Shown: positions 42,901 through 57,900, numbered from the stretch's first letter. The stretch is 64,000 nt of DNA from Antedon mediterranea (GCF_964355755.1 NC_092671.1:12568501-12632500); one strand, 5' to 3'. Program-made: numbers and translations. The notes: generated from the letters alone by a model not told the origin.

Positions 42901-45900
42901 GCAATAGCAATATTTGACTGTATACTGTTCTATCCATATACAAAATTATATTGTATATTTTTTTACCTTTTTTTTACTTAACTGAGATCTGAACAATATA
43001 TATTATATCTACTTGTATGTACATTACTATTTAATATATATTTATTTTTTTACAGAACAAAGTGGTACCCAACAACCTGTTGTGACATCTCTGGATGACA
43101 CTGAAAAGCTATCAGAGGAGAAACCAACAGATATAGTACCTGTAAAAGAAGATGTGCATGATGACAAGGACCATCAAATAAGTCCTGTATTTATTCAGGA
43201 ACTACAGATGGTTCAAGCACATAAAGGTACAGAAGTGAGATTTGAATGCCAAGTAACCGGAAATCCACAACCATCAGTCAAGTGGTTCAAAGATGGACAA
43301 CCATTGTGTGGTGACGGATACTTCATCCTTAATAATAATGATGGAACATCTATGCTCCTTATTCTAAGTGCGACTGATGAAGATGAGAAGGTTTTTGAGT
43401 GTAGAGCTACCAACATACATGGAGAGGCACACACCTCTGCTACACTGAACCTGCTGGGTATAACATTTGAATGCCTGTACTTTATTGCAAATACAATGCT
43501 TCGAAAGTTTATAAAACCTTGCCAGTTTGCGTCATTTGAATCTTGCATGTATTAACAAAAAAATTGTGTGAATAAATAGATCGTTGCATGTTTGTTTTTA
43601 ATAGTGATTATTTAATTTTGTTTCCTTTTGTAGTTATCGATACTATACAGTACGTCATCAAATTAATGTAGAGTAAAACTTAGACTAGCAAGTTCTTATC
43701 TTGAAATCTCTTTAGTTGTAGATTGTTTCAGATTGATTAAAGTTCCACCAATTGTTATTCTTTCTCATTGCTATCATTCTATTTAACTTTCACATTATTT
43801 AGATATAGGCAACCACAGAATGATGCACTGCATAAAGTGCTCATGAATGCATTACAGAGTGTGATTAGCCATAAATGTATTCTAGAAAATGAATATTATA
43901 ACATAGATATAGAATAAAGCCAGCATCATATCACTTTATTAGTATAATATAATTATAATAATTGATTTTGGCTTTTTGTCATGGCTCACATATGTAGTTC
44001 GATTTTTAGAAGTTTGAGTATGGTATATTCCAGCCATCTTTTAACCAAAGGTACTCTTCAATACTCAAATTTCCAAAATTGCAGATTATATCTGAAATAA
44101 TGTAATTTTAATTGTTGATTTAGCTCCTGAGAAGGAAGAAGTAATACTGCAGGTAGCTGAACTGAAAAAAGAAGTTGAGGTAGAATTGCAACCAGTTTTA
44201 GTTGAAGGGGCAGAATCTGCAAAAGAGGCAGAGCCAGAATTGCAACCAGTTGTAGTGGAATTGGCAGCATCTGCAAAAGAAGTAGGGCCAGAAGTGAAAC
44301 CAGTTTTAGTGAAATTGGCAGCATCTGCAAAAGAAGTAGAGCCAGAAGTGCAACCAGTTTTAGTGGAAGTGGCAGAATCTGCAAAAGAAGTAAAACCAGA
44401 ATTGGAACCAGTTGTAGTGGATTTGGCAGCATCTGCAAAAGAAGCAGAGCCAGAAGTGAAAACAGTTGTAGTGGAATTGGCAGCATCTGCAAAAGAAGTA
44501 GAACCAGAATTGCAACCAGTTGTAGTGGAAGTGGCAGCATCTGCAAAAGTAGCAAAGCCAGAAGTGCAACCAGTTGTAGTGGAAGTGGCAGAATCTGCAA
44601 AAGAAGTAGAATCAGAATTGCAACCAGTTGTAGTTGATTTGGCAGCATCTGCAAAAGAAGCAGAGCCAGAAGTGAAACCAGTTGTAGTGGACGTGGCAGC
44701 ATCTGCAACAGAAGCAGAGGCAGAAGTGCAACCAGTTGTAGTGGACGCATCTGCAAAAGAAGCAGAGCCAGAAGTGCAACCAGTTGTAGTGGAATTGCTT
44801 GAACCCGAACAGGAAGTAAAGCCAGTTGTAGTGCAAGTGGCCAAAGGTAAAACAGAAACTGAAGTACAAGCAGTTGTACTAGAGGTTGTAGAACCTGAGA
44901 ACAAAGCGAAACCAGAAGTCCAACCCGCTGCAGAAATAAAGAAAGAAGCAGTACCACAAGAGCAGACTGCAGTACTTGAGTTGGCTGAACCTGTACAGGA
45001 AGCAGTTCCAGCTGTACAACCAGTTGCATTAGAGGCAACTGAGCCAAAGAAGAAAGAACCAGAAGTTCAACCAGTTGAGACCACAGCAGTACAATTTAGC
45101 CCAACTCACCAGTTGACCTTACCACAAGCAGCACAACCAAAAGCAAAGGTGGAAGTTACCATGCAGCCTCCCCGATTTATCACTGCATTGGAGGATATAG
45201 ATGTTGTTGAAGGAAATAATGTTCGCTTTGAAGTTCAACTAACAGGTAGTTCACCTATCAGTATCAGATGGCTGAAGGATGAGCAAGAACTGGAAGTAAG
45301 TAACACACATCTAACAAAATTACCATTATTTCGACTAAGCAATGATGAATATTACTACTACTACATCATGGTGTATATGAATTAAATTGAAATACATGTT
45401 TTTTCCTTTAGGCTTCTTCTGACTTCAAAATTCGCTTTGATGGAAAATACCATGTTTTGGAAATATTAGATGTTTTTATAGATGATTGTGGAATCTACAT
45501 CTGTGAAGCAACTAATCCTGTTGGAATTGCAGTTTGTGAAGCTAAACTTAATGTCACTGGTAAAAAAAATTATATTTTTTGTAGAAAATTTCAAGTATTT
45601 TGTTTCATACTTATACTGTACAGACTGTATCTGTATATAGAACCCATGTGTGTTATTGTTTTTGTAAATGTCTACAGAAGAATCTGAGGAAGGTCCTGTC
45701 GCAGGAGAACCACAACCAGTACAGAAAGAGGAACCGATTCATGAGATACCAGTCATTGAGATACAGCCACCAGTTGAGATATCAGCCAGCCTAATTCAGT
45801 TTGTACCAAAGAAGCCAAAGGTCACAGAAGAATTTGTCCAATCAGAGTTACACTTTCAGGTGAAAATAGTGTTGACTTTATAATCACAAGCGTAGGCCTT

Positions 45901-48900
45901 TGCTTCACATCATATTTGACTCTCATTTAACATTACAAACATAAACTTAATATAATTTACAGTATAGTTGGCCTGACAAATATTTACTGGTTTTCGTTTG
46001 GCACAATGTATGCAACGTTGAAATTAAACTGCAAAATATGTTGCTTTTGGTTATGCAAACCTACTTTTTACTTGTACATATGTAGGTTGAGGAAGCACCA
46101 ATATCAGAGGTCTCAGAACTGTCACTAGTTCCAGAGGTTGAGGAATGTGCTCCTTACTTTACTAAGGAACTTGAACAGAAGTCAATTGCAGTTGATGGAG
46201 AATCTGTCTTCTTTCAGTGTTCAGTTGCTGGTGTACCTAGGCCTAAGGTATAATATCCTCTTTTTTCGATTGAATATTCTTAGTCTTCTTTCAAATTGAA
46301 TAAGAACAATATTTATTTAGCAATCATAACAGAATACAATAACCTGGATAACAATAGGAAAAACCTAAACTAATTCTACACTCCACAATAGATTGCTGCT
46401 CTTTGTAATTTTATACTCTGCACACAATCAGATCCATGATTTTATTTTAATTTCTCTTTTAACAATTAATAAGAACATTATCTTCAATTTTTTTTTACAT
46501 AGGTCACTTGGTACGTTGACGGGAATGAAATTAAAGATGAACCTGAATATATTGTAAAACATACTGATGAAGGTATTTGTCAATTACACATACTGGAAAT
46601 TATTCCAGAAGATGAAGGTGATTATACATGCAAAGCTGTTAACCACCTTGGTGAAGCCACAACTATGGGACAACTCTTTGTTGAAGGTACGTTCTTTTTG
46701 CCTTCAAGTATAACTAGCGGATCCTCCAATTGCAAATAGAGGTCTAAAGATCTGTCTACACTATCTAATTTGTTTGAAAAAAAAAAGTGTGATGTGCCCA
46801 AATATGGTAGTGATATGCACAAATATGGCAGCGACATGACATCATGTCCATATATGGGCAAATCACTTTTTTTTGTAACATAAAGTTTGATAGTGTAGAT
46901 TGAGCTTAAAGATGTATTGTCCTCAAAAAACATGAAAAATGAAGATTAATTATATCTGACTTTGAATATGTTATTTTGTAGTTTTAATAAAGTTAATCAC
47001 TTATAACTCGTTTTCACTTATAAAATGACAAAAAAAATGGTTAAATTTCACTAAAAACCATTGCCTGGCAGCCAATTTGACAATTTTTTGCGTTAAATTA
47101 CACAAGAAAATTAAACAATTTAATAACATTAATAAAATGGAGCTGGTATGATTGGGTAGTGTTGAATTGACATATATGTTGTCCATAGCCATCATTGGGC
47201 GATTTAACATTCAATCAATCATAAAGCACAGCTTTTAATTTTCATCATGTACTATAAGAAATTAAATTCATTTTTTTAATTAACACTTTATAAATGAGTA
47301 TAATTCATTTTTATTTTTAAAGTTTCAAAATATTGTATTGATGTTTTTCATTTAAACATATTTAACTATCCTTCCTATCATGTACTGCTGATTGAGTTTT
47401 CTAACATTTCATTGCACTGTATAGTATGTAGTTCACAACTGTAGATAAACAATTCTGAAATCATATTTAAAGCTGAATATTAATGAAAATGTTGCAATGG
47501 AATGTTTCATATGCTACAGTTTTTATGTATGTCATCTACTTATGAAATAGTTTCTTATACTTCTTGTAAATTATTTTAAATAGTGATTATAGTTATTAGT
47601 TACTTTATACTGTAGACATTCACATTTTTAGACTAGCTATCACTATGATTTTCTAAAAGTAGTTTAGTAAAATAAAAGGCATACAATAGAAGAATGAACC
47701 AAAAGCATGAAAATATTTGCACCATCATGCTTTCGCTGACTTTCTACATTCCTAATACGCATATGAGTGGATACTAAATAAATTATCAATACCAATATTT
47801 TTGATGGTTAGAATGTTCTCAAAAGGAAGACCAATCAGCAGATGAACTAACAGGTGAACCAGAAATTTCCTCTATCATGACTTCAACAGACAGAAATGAA
47901 ACTGATATTGGAGACATCAGTGAATTTGAGAGTGGGACAGACTATGCTGAATTTTTTCCTAGTGATTTTACATCTGATAAACATCAAGATACATTAGATA
48001 CAGCTAAAAAAGAAGAACCAAATGAGAAAGATTCTTTCACACAAGAACTTTTAAGTGAAGAAGACATGCTGATTGTGGAGGATGAAATACCAACAAAAGA
48101 GAGGGAAATAGTGCAAGATGCTCTAACAACAAGTAAACCTGAGGATACTATCAAGGAATCGACACCAGCATTAAAAGAGAAAAAGAAAATTAGGAAAACT
48201 GTTTCATTCGCAAATGAAGACTCAATTATTCTCCACAAAATAGTTGATTCTGAATATTCTGATTCAACAAGTGAATCTATTGATGTAGAATTATTTATTG
48301 AAGAAGATTCTTTACAAATTGAAGATGAACTTGAGTCAGATGTTGAACAATTAGAATCATTTGACAATAGTAAAAGAGTACCAGAGGTTTATTATAAGCA
48401 ACTGTTGGAATCTGGAAGGAACAACATTTCTGATGACTGCAAAATGATCGCAGAAGAGGAAGTTGTAAATGATTTAAAAGAAGATATTGAAGAAGATGAA
48501 ACTTATCCAGAAGAAAATGTTGTCCTTGAAGTGGACATACCCACAGACGTATCTAAGCCAAGTAAAGTGGATTTTGGTACTGTTAAATCTGAAGTTCCTG
48601 AACACATTTCTAAATATGCTGAAGAGCTCCTTAGTCAATGTATTGTGGACATTGCAAATAATGTAGGTGATACCTGTGTTGATCATGACTTAGAAAGTAA
48701 AGATAATGTAGAGGAAAGTTCTTTAAGCTTGTCAATAAAACACAAGGGAGACCTTGACGTTGTTATAAACAAACCTGAAAACTACTTGGATCAGCCTGAT
48801 GACATTCTAGATACTAACAGACAAATTGAGCTGTACGTAGACACAGACACTGGTACAGGTAATGAAGAAGATTCTTTGGAACTTCCAACATGTGATACAG

Positions 48901-51900
48901 TACCCAGAGTTACAAAAGAAAAGATTGTTCTTCAACAGGGCAAATCACAATTTGAGCCAAATCCTCCACAAGTAACCGAAAAGCATGAGTTTTACTTAGA
49001 ATCGCATGAAGAACAGGTGGAAAATATTGAGGCACAACGAGAAGAGGTGATGGCCAAGTTTTCAGAAGTTCTCAAAGAGCTTACACAAAAAGTAATCATT
49101 GTAGATCCTTATCCCATTGATGTGATCGAAATGTATTTGCCCACAGTAGATAAAGTCCAGCATTATTTAGAGATACATTCATTACAGCCTTGTGATGACG
49201 ATGAGGATGATGGTGGTGATGCCCAGAAGCTATTGGAAAAACGAACAGCAATATCATTGGATGAAACTGTATTAGATATTTTACCAGAGGAATCTTCCAA
49301 CAATGCCACAGAGACAACCCAACTACATTTCCAACACGGCACTAAGCAAAATGAAATGCAATTAGATATGCCTGAACAACAATTTCAATTTATTGGTGAA
49401 TCTAATGAAGTCATGGCCAGGTTCACAGAAGTTTCTGAAGAGAATCCACAAAATGCAGTCATTGTAAAACACCCTGCTGTCATTAAAAATGCAGAGACTG
49501 ATATTGGTGTTCCAAATACTAAGAATAACATTGAGGATTTACCAAAATATCTAAATAAAGGAGGTGTTAAAGAAGAAGGATTAACTGAAATATCAGAAAG
49601 TTTGACGGTTAATACAGTGAAGACCAGTAAAGAACTCTTTGCTATTACAGACACTGCACTTGATCATGGTACAAAACAAAGTGAACTAAATATGGATGCA
49701 CCAAATGAAGAAGTGCAATCTATCGATGTACCACTTGAAATAGTCACAACAACATGTTCAGAAGTACCAAATGTTGCAAATACAGTTTTGACCGAACCAG
49801 AGGAAAATGATGAGACACAGTGTTCAATACAGGAAACTAGTACACAACAGACATATATGAATGAAGGTAGGATGGATATGAATTTTGAAGAAAAAACTGA
49901 ACTCAAATACCAAATTCAGCTGCCTGATAGTGAGTTACCGGTAATTATTCAGCCAGTTGGAGATCAAGTTAAAATTGAATTAGAATTGCCAACATATAAA
50001 ACTGAAATTACTAAAGAAGAAGCTAGAATACAACAGCCTGTGTATCAAAGTGAAAGCAATGTGGATATTAACGCTGGAAAAAGTGCTGAACTGAAGTACC
50101 ATGTCGAAATGCCAGATTCTGATTCGGAATCGGATATTCAGCTGGTTAGAGATCAAATTGAACTAGAATTACCAATGTCTGGAAGTAACTTAACTAAGGA
50201 AGTTGAAATACAGCAACCCACACATCAAAGTGAGAAAAGCATAAAACTGAACTCTGAAGAAAGCACTGATCTTGGATATCATGTTGAGATGCCTGGTAGT
50301 GAGGTGGTCATTCAGCCAGCTGGCGATCAATTTAAAATTAAATTAATGTCAACATCACGTAAGACTGATCTTACTAAAGAAGTAGAAACTATTCCTGATG
50401 AACCGATAAAGCCTTCAGCACAACAAGATTTCAGTAAAGAAATTCTAACAATAATGCCAACAGAAAGAACTGAATTAAGAACTCAGTTTTCTGAAGAAAT
50501 TTACAAAAACCAAAATCCTGACAAGCAAGTAATGTTAACCGAAAAAAGTGAGGAACTAATTGTTTTTGATGGAACTAAACATGTTTCTGAAAAAGGTTGG
50601 CTTAATTGTTTAATAGTAGAATAGTACATTATTTTATCGTAAAAACTAGTTTGATATTATACTGTAATATTGTTTATTGGATTTAGACCATTGTATTTAG
50701 GTAATAAGATATAGGATTTCTTATGCAAATGTTTATTGTTGACAAATTCACAACATGAAACTGTAGGAAAATAAATACATCATTAAAAGGTATTTAAACA
50801 TTTCAGGATTACTAAATGATCCCTTCCTTCAAACATGCTCTACTTTACTATTGTTTTATTGGTCTTCATTAATAGAAGTAAGTCTTACTGTGACTGAGAC
50901 ACCTGATGCTGTGAAATCCGAGGAGGAAGTGTCTGTTGACTTGTCAGTATCTGAGGCAGCTCCACTGGTATGATATGAGCATTATTTAATTTTCATCATT
51001 TATTCACACTTGCATAAATACATTTGGTACAATAAATATATAGCATACAGTTGAGGTAGTGTTTCCTCTTCTGAAGATATACATCTTGTTTTACAGATAT
51101 AGAGTAACTTTATAAGTAATGTTCTGTTAAATAACAATCAATCAATATATATATATGTACATATGTATGTATAAATAGATATATAATAGTATTATTTTCT
51201 ACAGAGTGAAGAACATATTGAGGTCACTCAGACAGTTGAAGCACACGTAGAGGTTACTAGACTCACAGCAAAAGAAACTGTTGAGGTTATAACCACAGTG
51301 GTTGAAGAAGAAAAACCTGATGTTACAGTAACAACGGAGCAGCAAATTCAACTCCAAAAAGATGAAAAGGTTTGTCGATAATTTAATTATTTATATATCA
51401 TTTGAAGTATATGTTTTCTTTTATCACTGTAATCCTCCTCATCACACTTAATATTCTTAATACAAACTTGTTGGTATCATCGCTGTCATTTTTATATACC
51501 ATTTCTTTCTTGTTTCAGCCTGTAGACATAAAACTAGAGATTAAACAAGAGGAGCCAAAACACTTTGTTGCTTTAGGAAGCTACCTCGCTGAATCTGATG
51601 AAGTAATGTCTATAAGAGAAGGAGAAGGCAAGTATATACAAAAGATTATCGCTTTGACTTTGGTCAATTGTCCAGTTAAAAACCAATATTAATCAATTTG
51701 TATGTATAATATTAGATATTTATCTAACATGATTTTTAAAATGTTCATAAACCTAATGCATTTATTTAATTTCAATTGATATACATTTTTAATAAAGTCC
51801 ATTTCATGTAATTTGATATTTCTTTTATTTTTTAGATTTACGCATACTTGACAATTCACATGGAGACTGGTGGCTTGTGAGAAAGGGCACTGGAGAGGAA

Positions 51901-54900
51901 GGTTGGGTTCCCTCATCATATCTGGTTTCTACAGAGCAATATGAAAAACATCTTGAAGAGGAACTAGCTGACAGTATGCGATCTTTACCAACTGGTGCAG
52001 GTATACAGCTAATATCTAACAATATGTTTTTAGGAGATTCAGATATTAATCTGTTTGAAAGTTATTGCTGTTAACATTAATATGCTGTTTTAGCATTTTA
52101 TGAAAATCATAATTCCTTTATTGTGTTTTTGATGAATTAACTTTTCTATATAATTTAAAAGGTAAACAATTTCAGATAAAAAGCTTTTGATTTTCTTAAG
52201 TTGATTTTTATTAATATTATTATTTGTTGGCATGTGTTTTTTTAACATTTTAATTATGTTTGTGGAAAAAAAATACAGAATTAGTTATCCAAGGTGAAGC
52301 AAAAGCCCCTCAATTCACAACATCACTTGAAACAACAAAATCCAAAGATAACAAACCAGTGACATTAGCATGCTGTGTGGAAGGTAATCCTACACCTATT
52401 GTGGCATGGTATCGCCAGAGCACTTTAATACGTGAATCACCAGACTTTGAGATCAATTATGATGGCAGTCTATGTACTCTGACAATAAAAGAGGTGCTTC
52501 CAGAGGACTCGGGAAAATATACATGTGTCGCTAAGAACCAGGTTGGAGCAGCATCAAGCAGTGCTGATCTTCTTGTCGAAGGTAAAGGCACCTAAAAGTT
52601 CAGTTTTAGAGTCTTATGTTGTAAGAGTACTTAAGTTATTTATAGTTTCATAGATTGTACTAACCATAAATGTCTTGTATACTAATTGTTGTGTGTATTT
52701 GAAACAGTGAGTATATCAGATGCTGAGAGTATTGACAGTACCCACACTTCAACCTCAAGAAAATCTCTCTCAAGGTAATTCATTTAGTTTGTCACCATCA
52801 GTCCTCCTATGTATTCTAACTGATTCTTGTTGGTTAGTGTACTATATTTTGGCAATAGTTTTAGTTTGTAGAAAGTTAGGATTTAAGATTTGAAAAAGGT
52901 GTTCTAACTGACTTAAACTCAGAATCTTCTGCTTACAAATTTATTTTAAATCAACCAGTATCTTAAAAAATGATGTTACCATACATTTGTGGGATCTCAT
53001 TTCTATAGAGAATCCACGATAGATGAACCTGAAGGCCTTAAGCCAGCTTTTATGCAAGTTGCAAAGCCTAAATCTGTACAGGAAGGCGCTAAAAAGGTTG
53101 TGTTTGAGTTTAAGTTAATAGCCGCTCCACGACCTCAAGTTGCTTGGTATCACGATGGACTACCACTCGAGGAATCTAAGCAATATAAGACTTCTATGTA
53201 TGCTGATGTACATCTGTATATTCTTACACTGGAGATCTTTGATGTTGAGGATGATCATGAAGGAAACTATAAAGTGGAGGCTAAAAATAAAGAGGGAGAG
53301 GCTATTGCTGTTGTGAAATTGAATGTCAGCAGTAAGTAATAATCAATAATATGTTACTTAGATGAATTAATTATGAAAGTTATTCAGAACCATATCATAC
53401 TCCTTATAGTTTACATATATTTATGTTAATATTATTTATCAGAAGTTATAACATTACATACTTTTAAATGTTGTAATTTGCATATGATTAGATAGAATAG
53501 ATACCTAATATAGATATATAATATCATATAAAACACATCAGTTTGTTATGCTTATTTATAGCTTTTAAATTTATCATAATTAAGGTTCTTCTGTATGAAG
53601 TGTACACTTCAATTCTTCCATAATTTTCTAAATTATATTATGCTTGTGTAAAACATGTGAATGAGTAATATTTTTATTAATTTCCAAGTACATACTGTTT
53701 GTAATCAATAATTCATTTTATAGCATGCAATTACATAACAAACAAGCATGCTTTTTACCTAGTTTTATATAGTGGATTATATTTCAAAGGAAACTAATCA
53801 CAATTCTGAATTTTGCAATTCAGAATGGTAAAAGGTTTTAGTGACTGTATACTTGTAAGTAGAATGGTATGTGTAGAATCACCAGGCACAAGCACAAAGC
53901 CTTGTATTTTGATGCATTACTAATATCTTGCGTGTTTGTATGATGGTTGTCATGTTGATAAAGAGATTTAGTTATGAAGCGACATGCACATTATAAAATG
54001 TGAAGCTATGAAAGATAATAATGTTATTATATAAGGTAAAGAATCTTGCTTGAATTGTAGAAATAACAGTGTTAATTGTAATGATGATGTGGCCAGGTTA
54101 ATGATTCTACTATTGTAGAGAATTCTCATATTTCTTCTTATAATAATCTTGATTGATTATTATATTTATGATGTGATAATGATGAAAATAAGAATGAATA
54201 TCATAGTTGTTGTTCATTCATTTAATTAATACTACCATTATTAACATGCATTTTTAAAGTAACTAATACTGCTTGTATGACAACATTTTGATTAATTCTA
54301 TTTCTTAGCCACTAGATCATATTGAGTTGTTAGCTGGTCTTTTGCAAAATGTAACAATGCATGCTCACCCACTACCACCTCTCATCACTTTTAACCTCAC
54401 CATTTTAGTGGATGCCATATGGAATACTAATCTTTCTCTAAGGTTTGAATACTATTTTATGCTTTTTTGTTATCCTCTGCACTGATTTTAATTTGATTTT
54501 CATTGTCCAGCATGTGATTATGACAGCATAAATATATATTGTATGTTAGTAAATTGTACTTGGAGATCAGTGTTCATTTGATAGAAATTAAGATTGCTTT
54601 TTGCTTATTTAACATCATCTGATAACCACAAAATATGAATGTATTGTTACCAATTTTTTTGTTAAATACCAATTTTAGCCATCTTTTCTAGTATCCAAAG
54701 AAAAAACAGAAACCATTCTATATTTTCTGGAAAGGTTTCTTTGCCAAATTGCATATCAAATGATGTTGAATTAATCTTTGAATAAATTAGTCAATAAAAA
54801 TCATTGCATCTTCATCTTTACCTATGTCAGAAGCCACTCCAGAACCACCTCGATTTGTACAGCCAATTACCTCTCTTACTGTCAAAGAAGGTGAAACCGC

Positions 54901-57900
54901 AAAGTTTGAATGTATTGCAACTGGTGTTCCTCGACCTGATATCACATGGTGTAGAGACAACCAAGAGCTCTACCCAGGTGGTGCCTTCAAGATACAAGAC
55001 AACGGCAAAGACATATATACTATAACTTTAAAAGATACTGTCCCTGAAGATTCCGGGACGATTACCTGTTGGGCTGAGAATGATACCGGAAGAACTATGT
55101 GCGGGGCAGAGCTTACTGTCACTGAAGGTACCCCAGATGATTAAACCTCAAAACATCATTCAGACCATTTCCATTCATACATTTCATTCCCTTTAGTAAA
55201 CTGTAGTATATGCTTTCAAAACATTGCTTTAATGGATATTTCTGAACCTAATTGAATGTGATTGATATTTCATATTTGTTATTGAATTTTCGAAATTGTC
55301 TTCTATTTTTCTTGATAGTGCTTTGCTTCTATTTGTTTTTATGTGATAAGTATCTTTTCTAAATATTGCTAATTAGGAACTGTTTGAATCTGTGCTTTAA
55401 CACATTGGTTTTTTTTATATATCTTTTTTGGTATTCTATAAAATTATTTATAAATTCCTGCTTTCTTATTTTTCATTTAAAGAATTTTTAAAATTTAATT
55501 AAAGATTGAAAGACTCATTACATATAAATATTACATTCCTGATAACTAATTTTTTCCAGGAATTCTAATATTGATGCATGCTTTGTATGATACTAAATAT
55601 TAAATAAATGTATTGTTTTAGAACCTGTTCAAACTGAAGTAACTGTTACTAAGCATGAAGAGGTAACAATCACTAAGGTAAAGACAGTACACAAGCCTGA
55701 GGTAGCTTCTGTTTCTGTAAAAGAGGAGGAAGTAGAAGAAGTTCCAGAACCTCCAACATTTACCATACCAGTCGAAGATGTAGACGCACTGAAAGGAACC
55801 ACTGCAGAGCTAAGAGCGAAGGTAGCTGGATCACCCATGCCAGAAGTTACTTGGTATCGAGATGGAAAAGTGTTGCAACCCAGTGAGCGTTATCTGATAA
55901 TGAGTGACAACGAAGGAAATGTATCTCTAATTGTATCTGATGCGAGGATGGAAGATGATGCAGAGTATCTTTGCAAAGCAATTAACAATTATGGAGTAGC
56001 TAGTTGTAGAGCTGATATTATTGTTGAAGAAGGTATATTAATATTATGTATTTATTATTGAAAATAAGTAGATGATAATATAAATTTTCAATCCATGCAT
56101 AAATATTACTATACACATTTAATTGTGACAAAATGTAAGACTTCATTTGTAGTTGGTAAGTGACAGAGAAAGGTAAATTTCTATTTCTTTTTTAAATTGA
56201 GAAAAATTCAAGTAAATCTTTTACTTCTCTATTTCTCTGTGAACATGTATCAAAGACAACTCGTAGAGTAGTCTATTAATAAAGTAATTAACATTTTAGA
56301 ACCAACAGAAATGACAGAAGCTGCTTCAATAACGATGCAGGAAATCATTCTTGACCAAGCAAAGGCAGAGTCCGAGATTTTGGCAAGTGAAGTAGAGTCG
56401 GAGGATATTCTTGATGATGATCGCTTTGAACTAGTGGAAGAGGAAGCTTTACCAGTGGAAGAAGTAACTACTGAACTACCAAGTGAAGTAGTGACTACTG
56501 AAGTTACAGTAGAAGGTAGGACAAAGTATAGCCATTCGGATGGTTGATCAACTCTTTTATTATTTGGGTTGTGAAAATTGTATACATATTTTGTATTAGA
56601 TTTATTGAATTATTCTTGGATACTTGTATCAATTAATTAATTTTGCTTGGTGACCAACATTTGGTATGTGGTTCTTTATATTTTTACACTTACACAATAT
56701 CTTTATTCCTGCACACTATTACTAATCTATTTAAAACAGAGCCGATAGAAGAAGCAGTAGTTGATGAACAATTTGAGGAACCTAAATTTGTTGAGGAGAT
56801 GGTAGATATGGAAATAATCAAAGGTCATCCTGCTCAATTTGAGGTTCTTGTATCAGGAAATCCAAGACCTACACTTAACTGGTTCAAAGATGGTCATGAA
56901 ATATCTCCTGATGAACATTTTTCAATGGAGTATGATGACGATGGTATGGCGTGCCTTACAGTCAAAGAGACTTCTAGTGATGATGATGCAGAATATACTT
57001 GTAAAGCTATTAACAAAATAGGTGAAGCAGTATCAAAAGCTGATATATTCATCCAACCACAATATAAAAAACCTGTTGAAGGAACGATGCCAATGTTTGT
57101 TCAAGAGTTAAAAACTGTCAGATCCTTTGAGGGGGACAATATTAACTTGATCTGTAAAGCCACTGGTACACCAGACCCAGATGTGATATGGTACAGGAAC
57201 TCCATCGAGATAAAACCAAACCCAAAGGTTTCAATGGATTATGATGAAAATGGTGTGTGTATCCTACTTATCAGAAATGTTCATGCTTCAGATGCAGGAA
57301 TGTATACTTGCAAAGCTGTAAACAAAGTTGGAGAAGTTTCAACCTCTTCAGAGTTATTTGTTGAAGGTAAAGAAGGCTTGGTTGAAATGCTTCATTACTT
57401 ACAGACTTTTGCCTATTGTGTCATGGTACCAGATGATGATTAACCAGGTTTTGTTTGTTTTTTGGTTGACGTGTACTTGCACCAACATTTAAACTGCACT
57501 AGCTATTAATTTTCGCCATATCCTGTTGTCACGTTTTGGTTTTGAGAATTTTATTAAACATGTCATTGATCAATAATCTCCTCATAGCATGTCATTAGCA
57601 CTGAACTGTTTTATGTATTGATTTGGTGGTTGCTATTGCATTTACAGTGAACCATAACCAATATTTTAATTTGGTAAAAAACATATTTAACCTATAGCTG
57701 GAATAATTCTGCAAAGCAATAGAATATTAATTATACTAGAAATAATAATAAAAAATATATATATTATAGAATTTATTTTGGATATTGTATTACTAATATA
57801 AAAAAGTTTAACCTCCAAAATAAAACTTTGGAATACATTTTAAATTCTTTAATTTATTCAATCTTTAAAAATCTTATTATGGTCTATTCCATTCACTCTT

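Noticed and set aside
44058-45047. 329-codon minus-strand Leu-rich frame opposite exon 37
   Set aside because: Antisense of the 18-residue repeat; its Leu/Val periodicity is only the complement of the sense repeat, and the sense strand joins in frame to Ig31.
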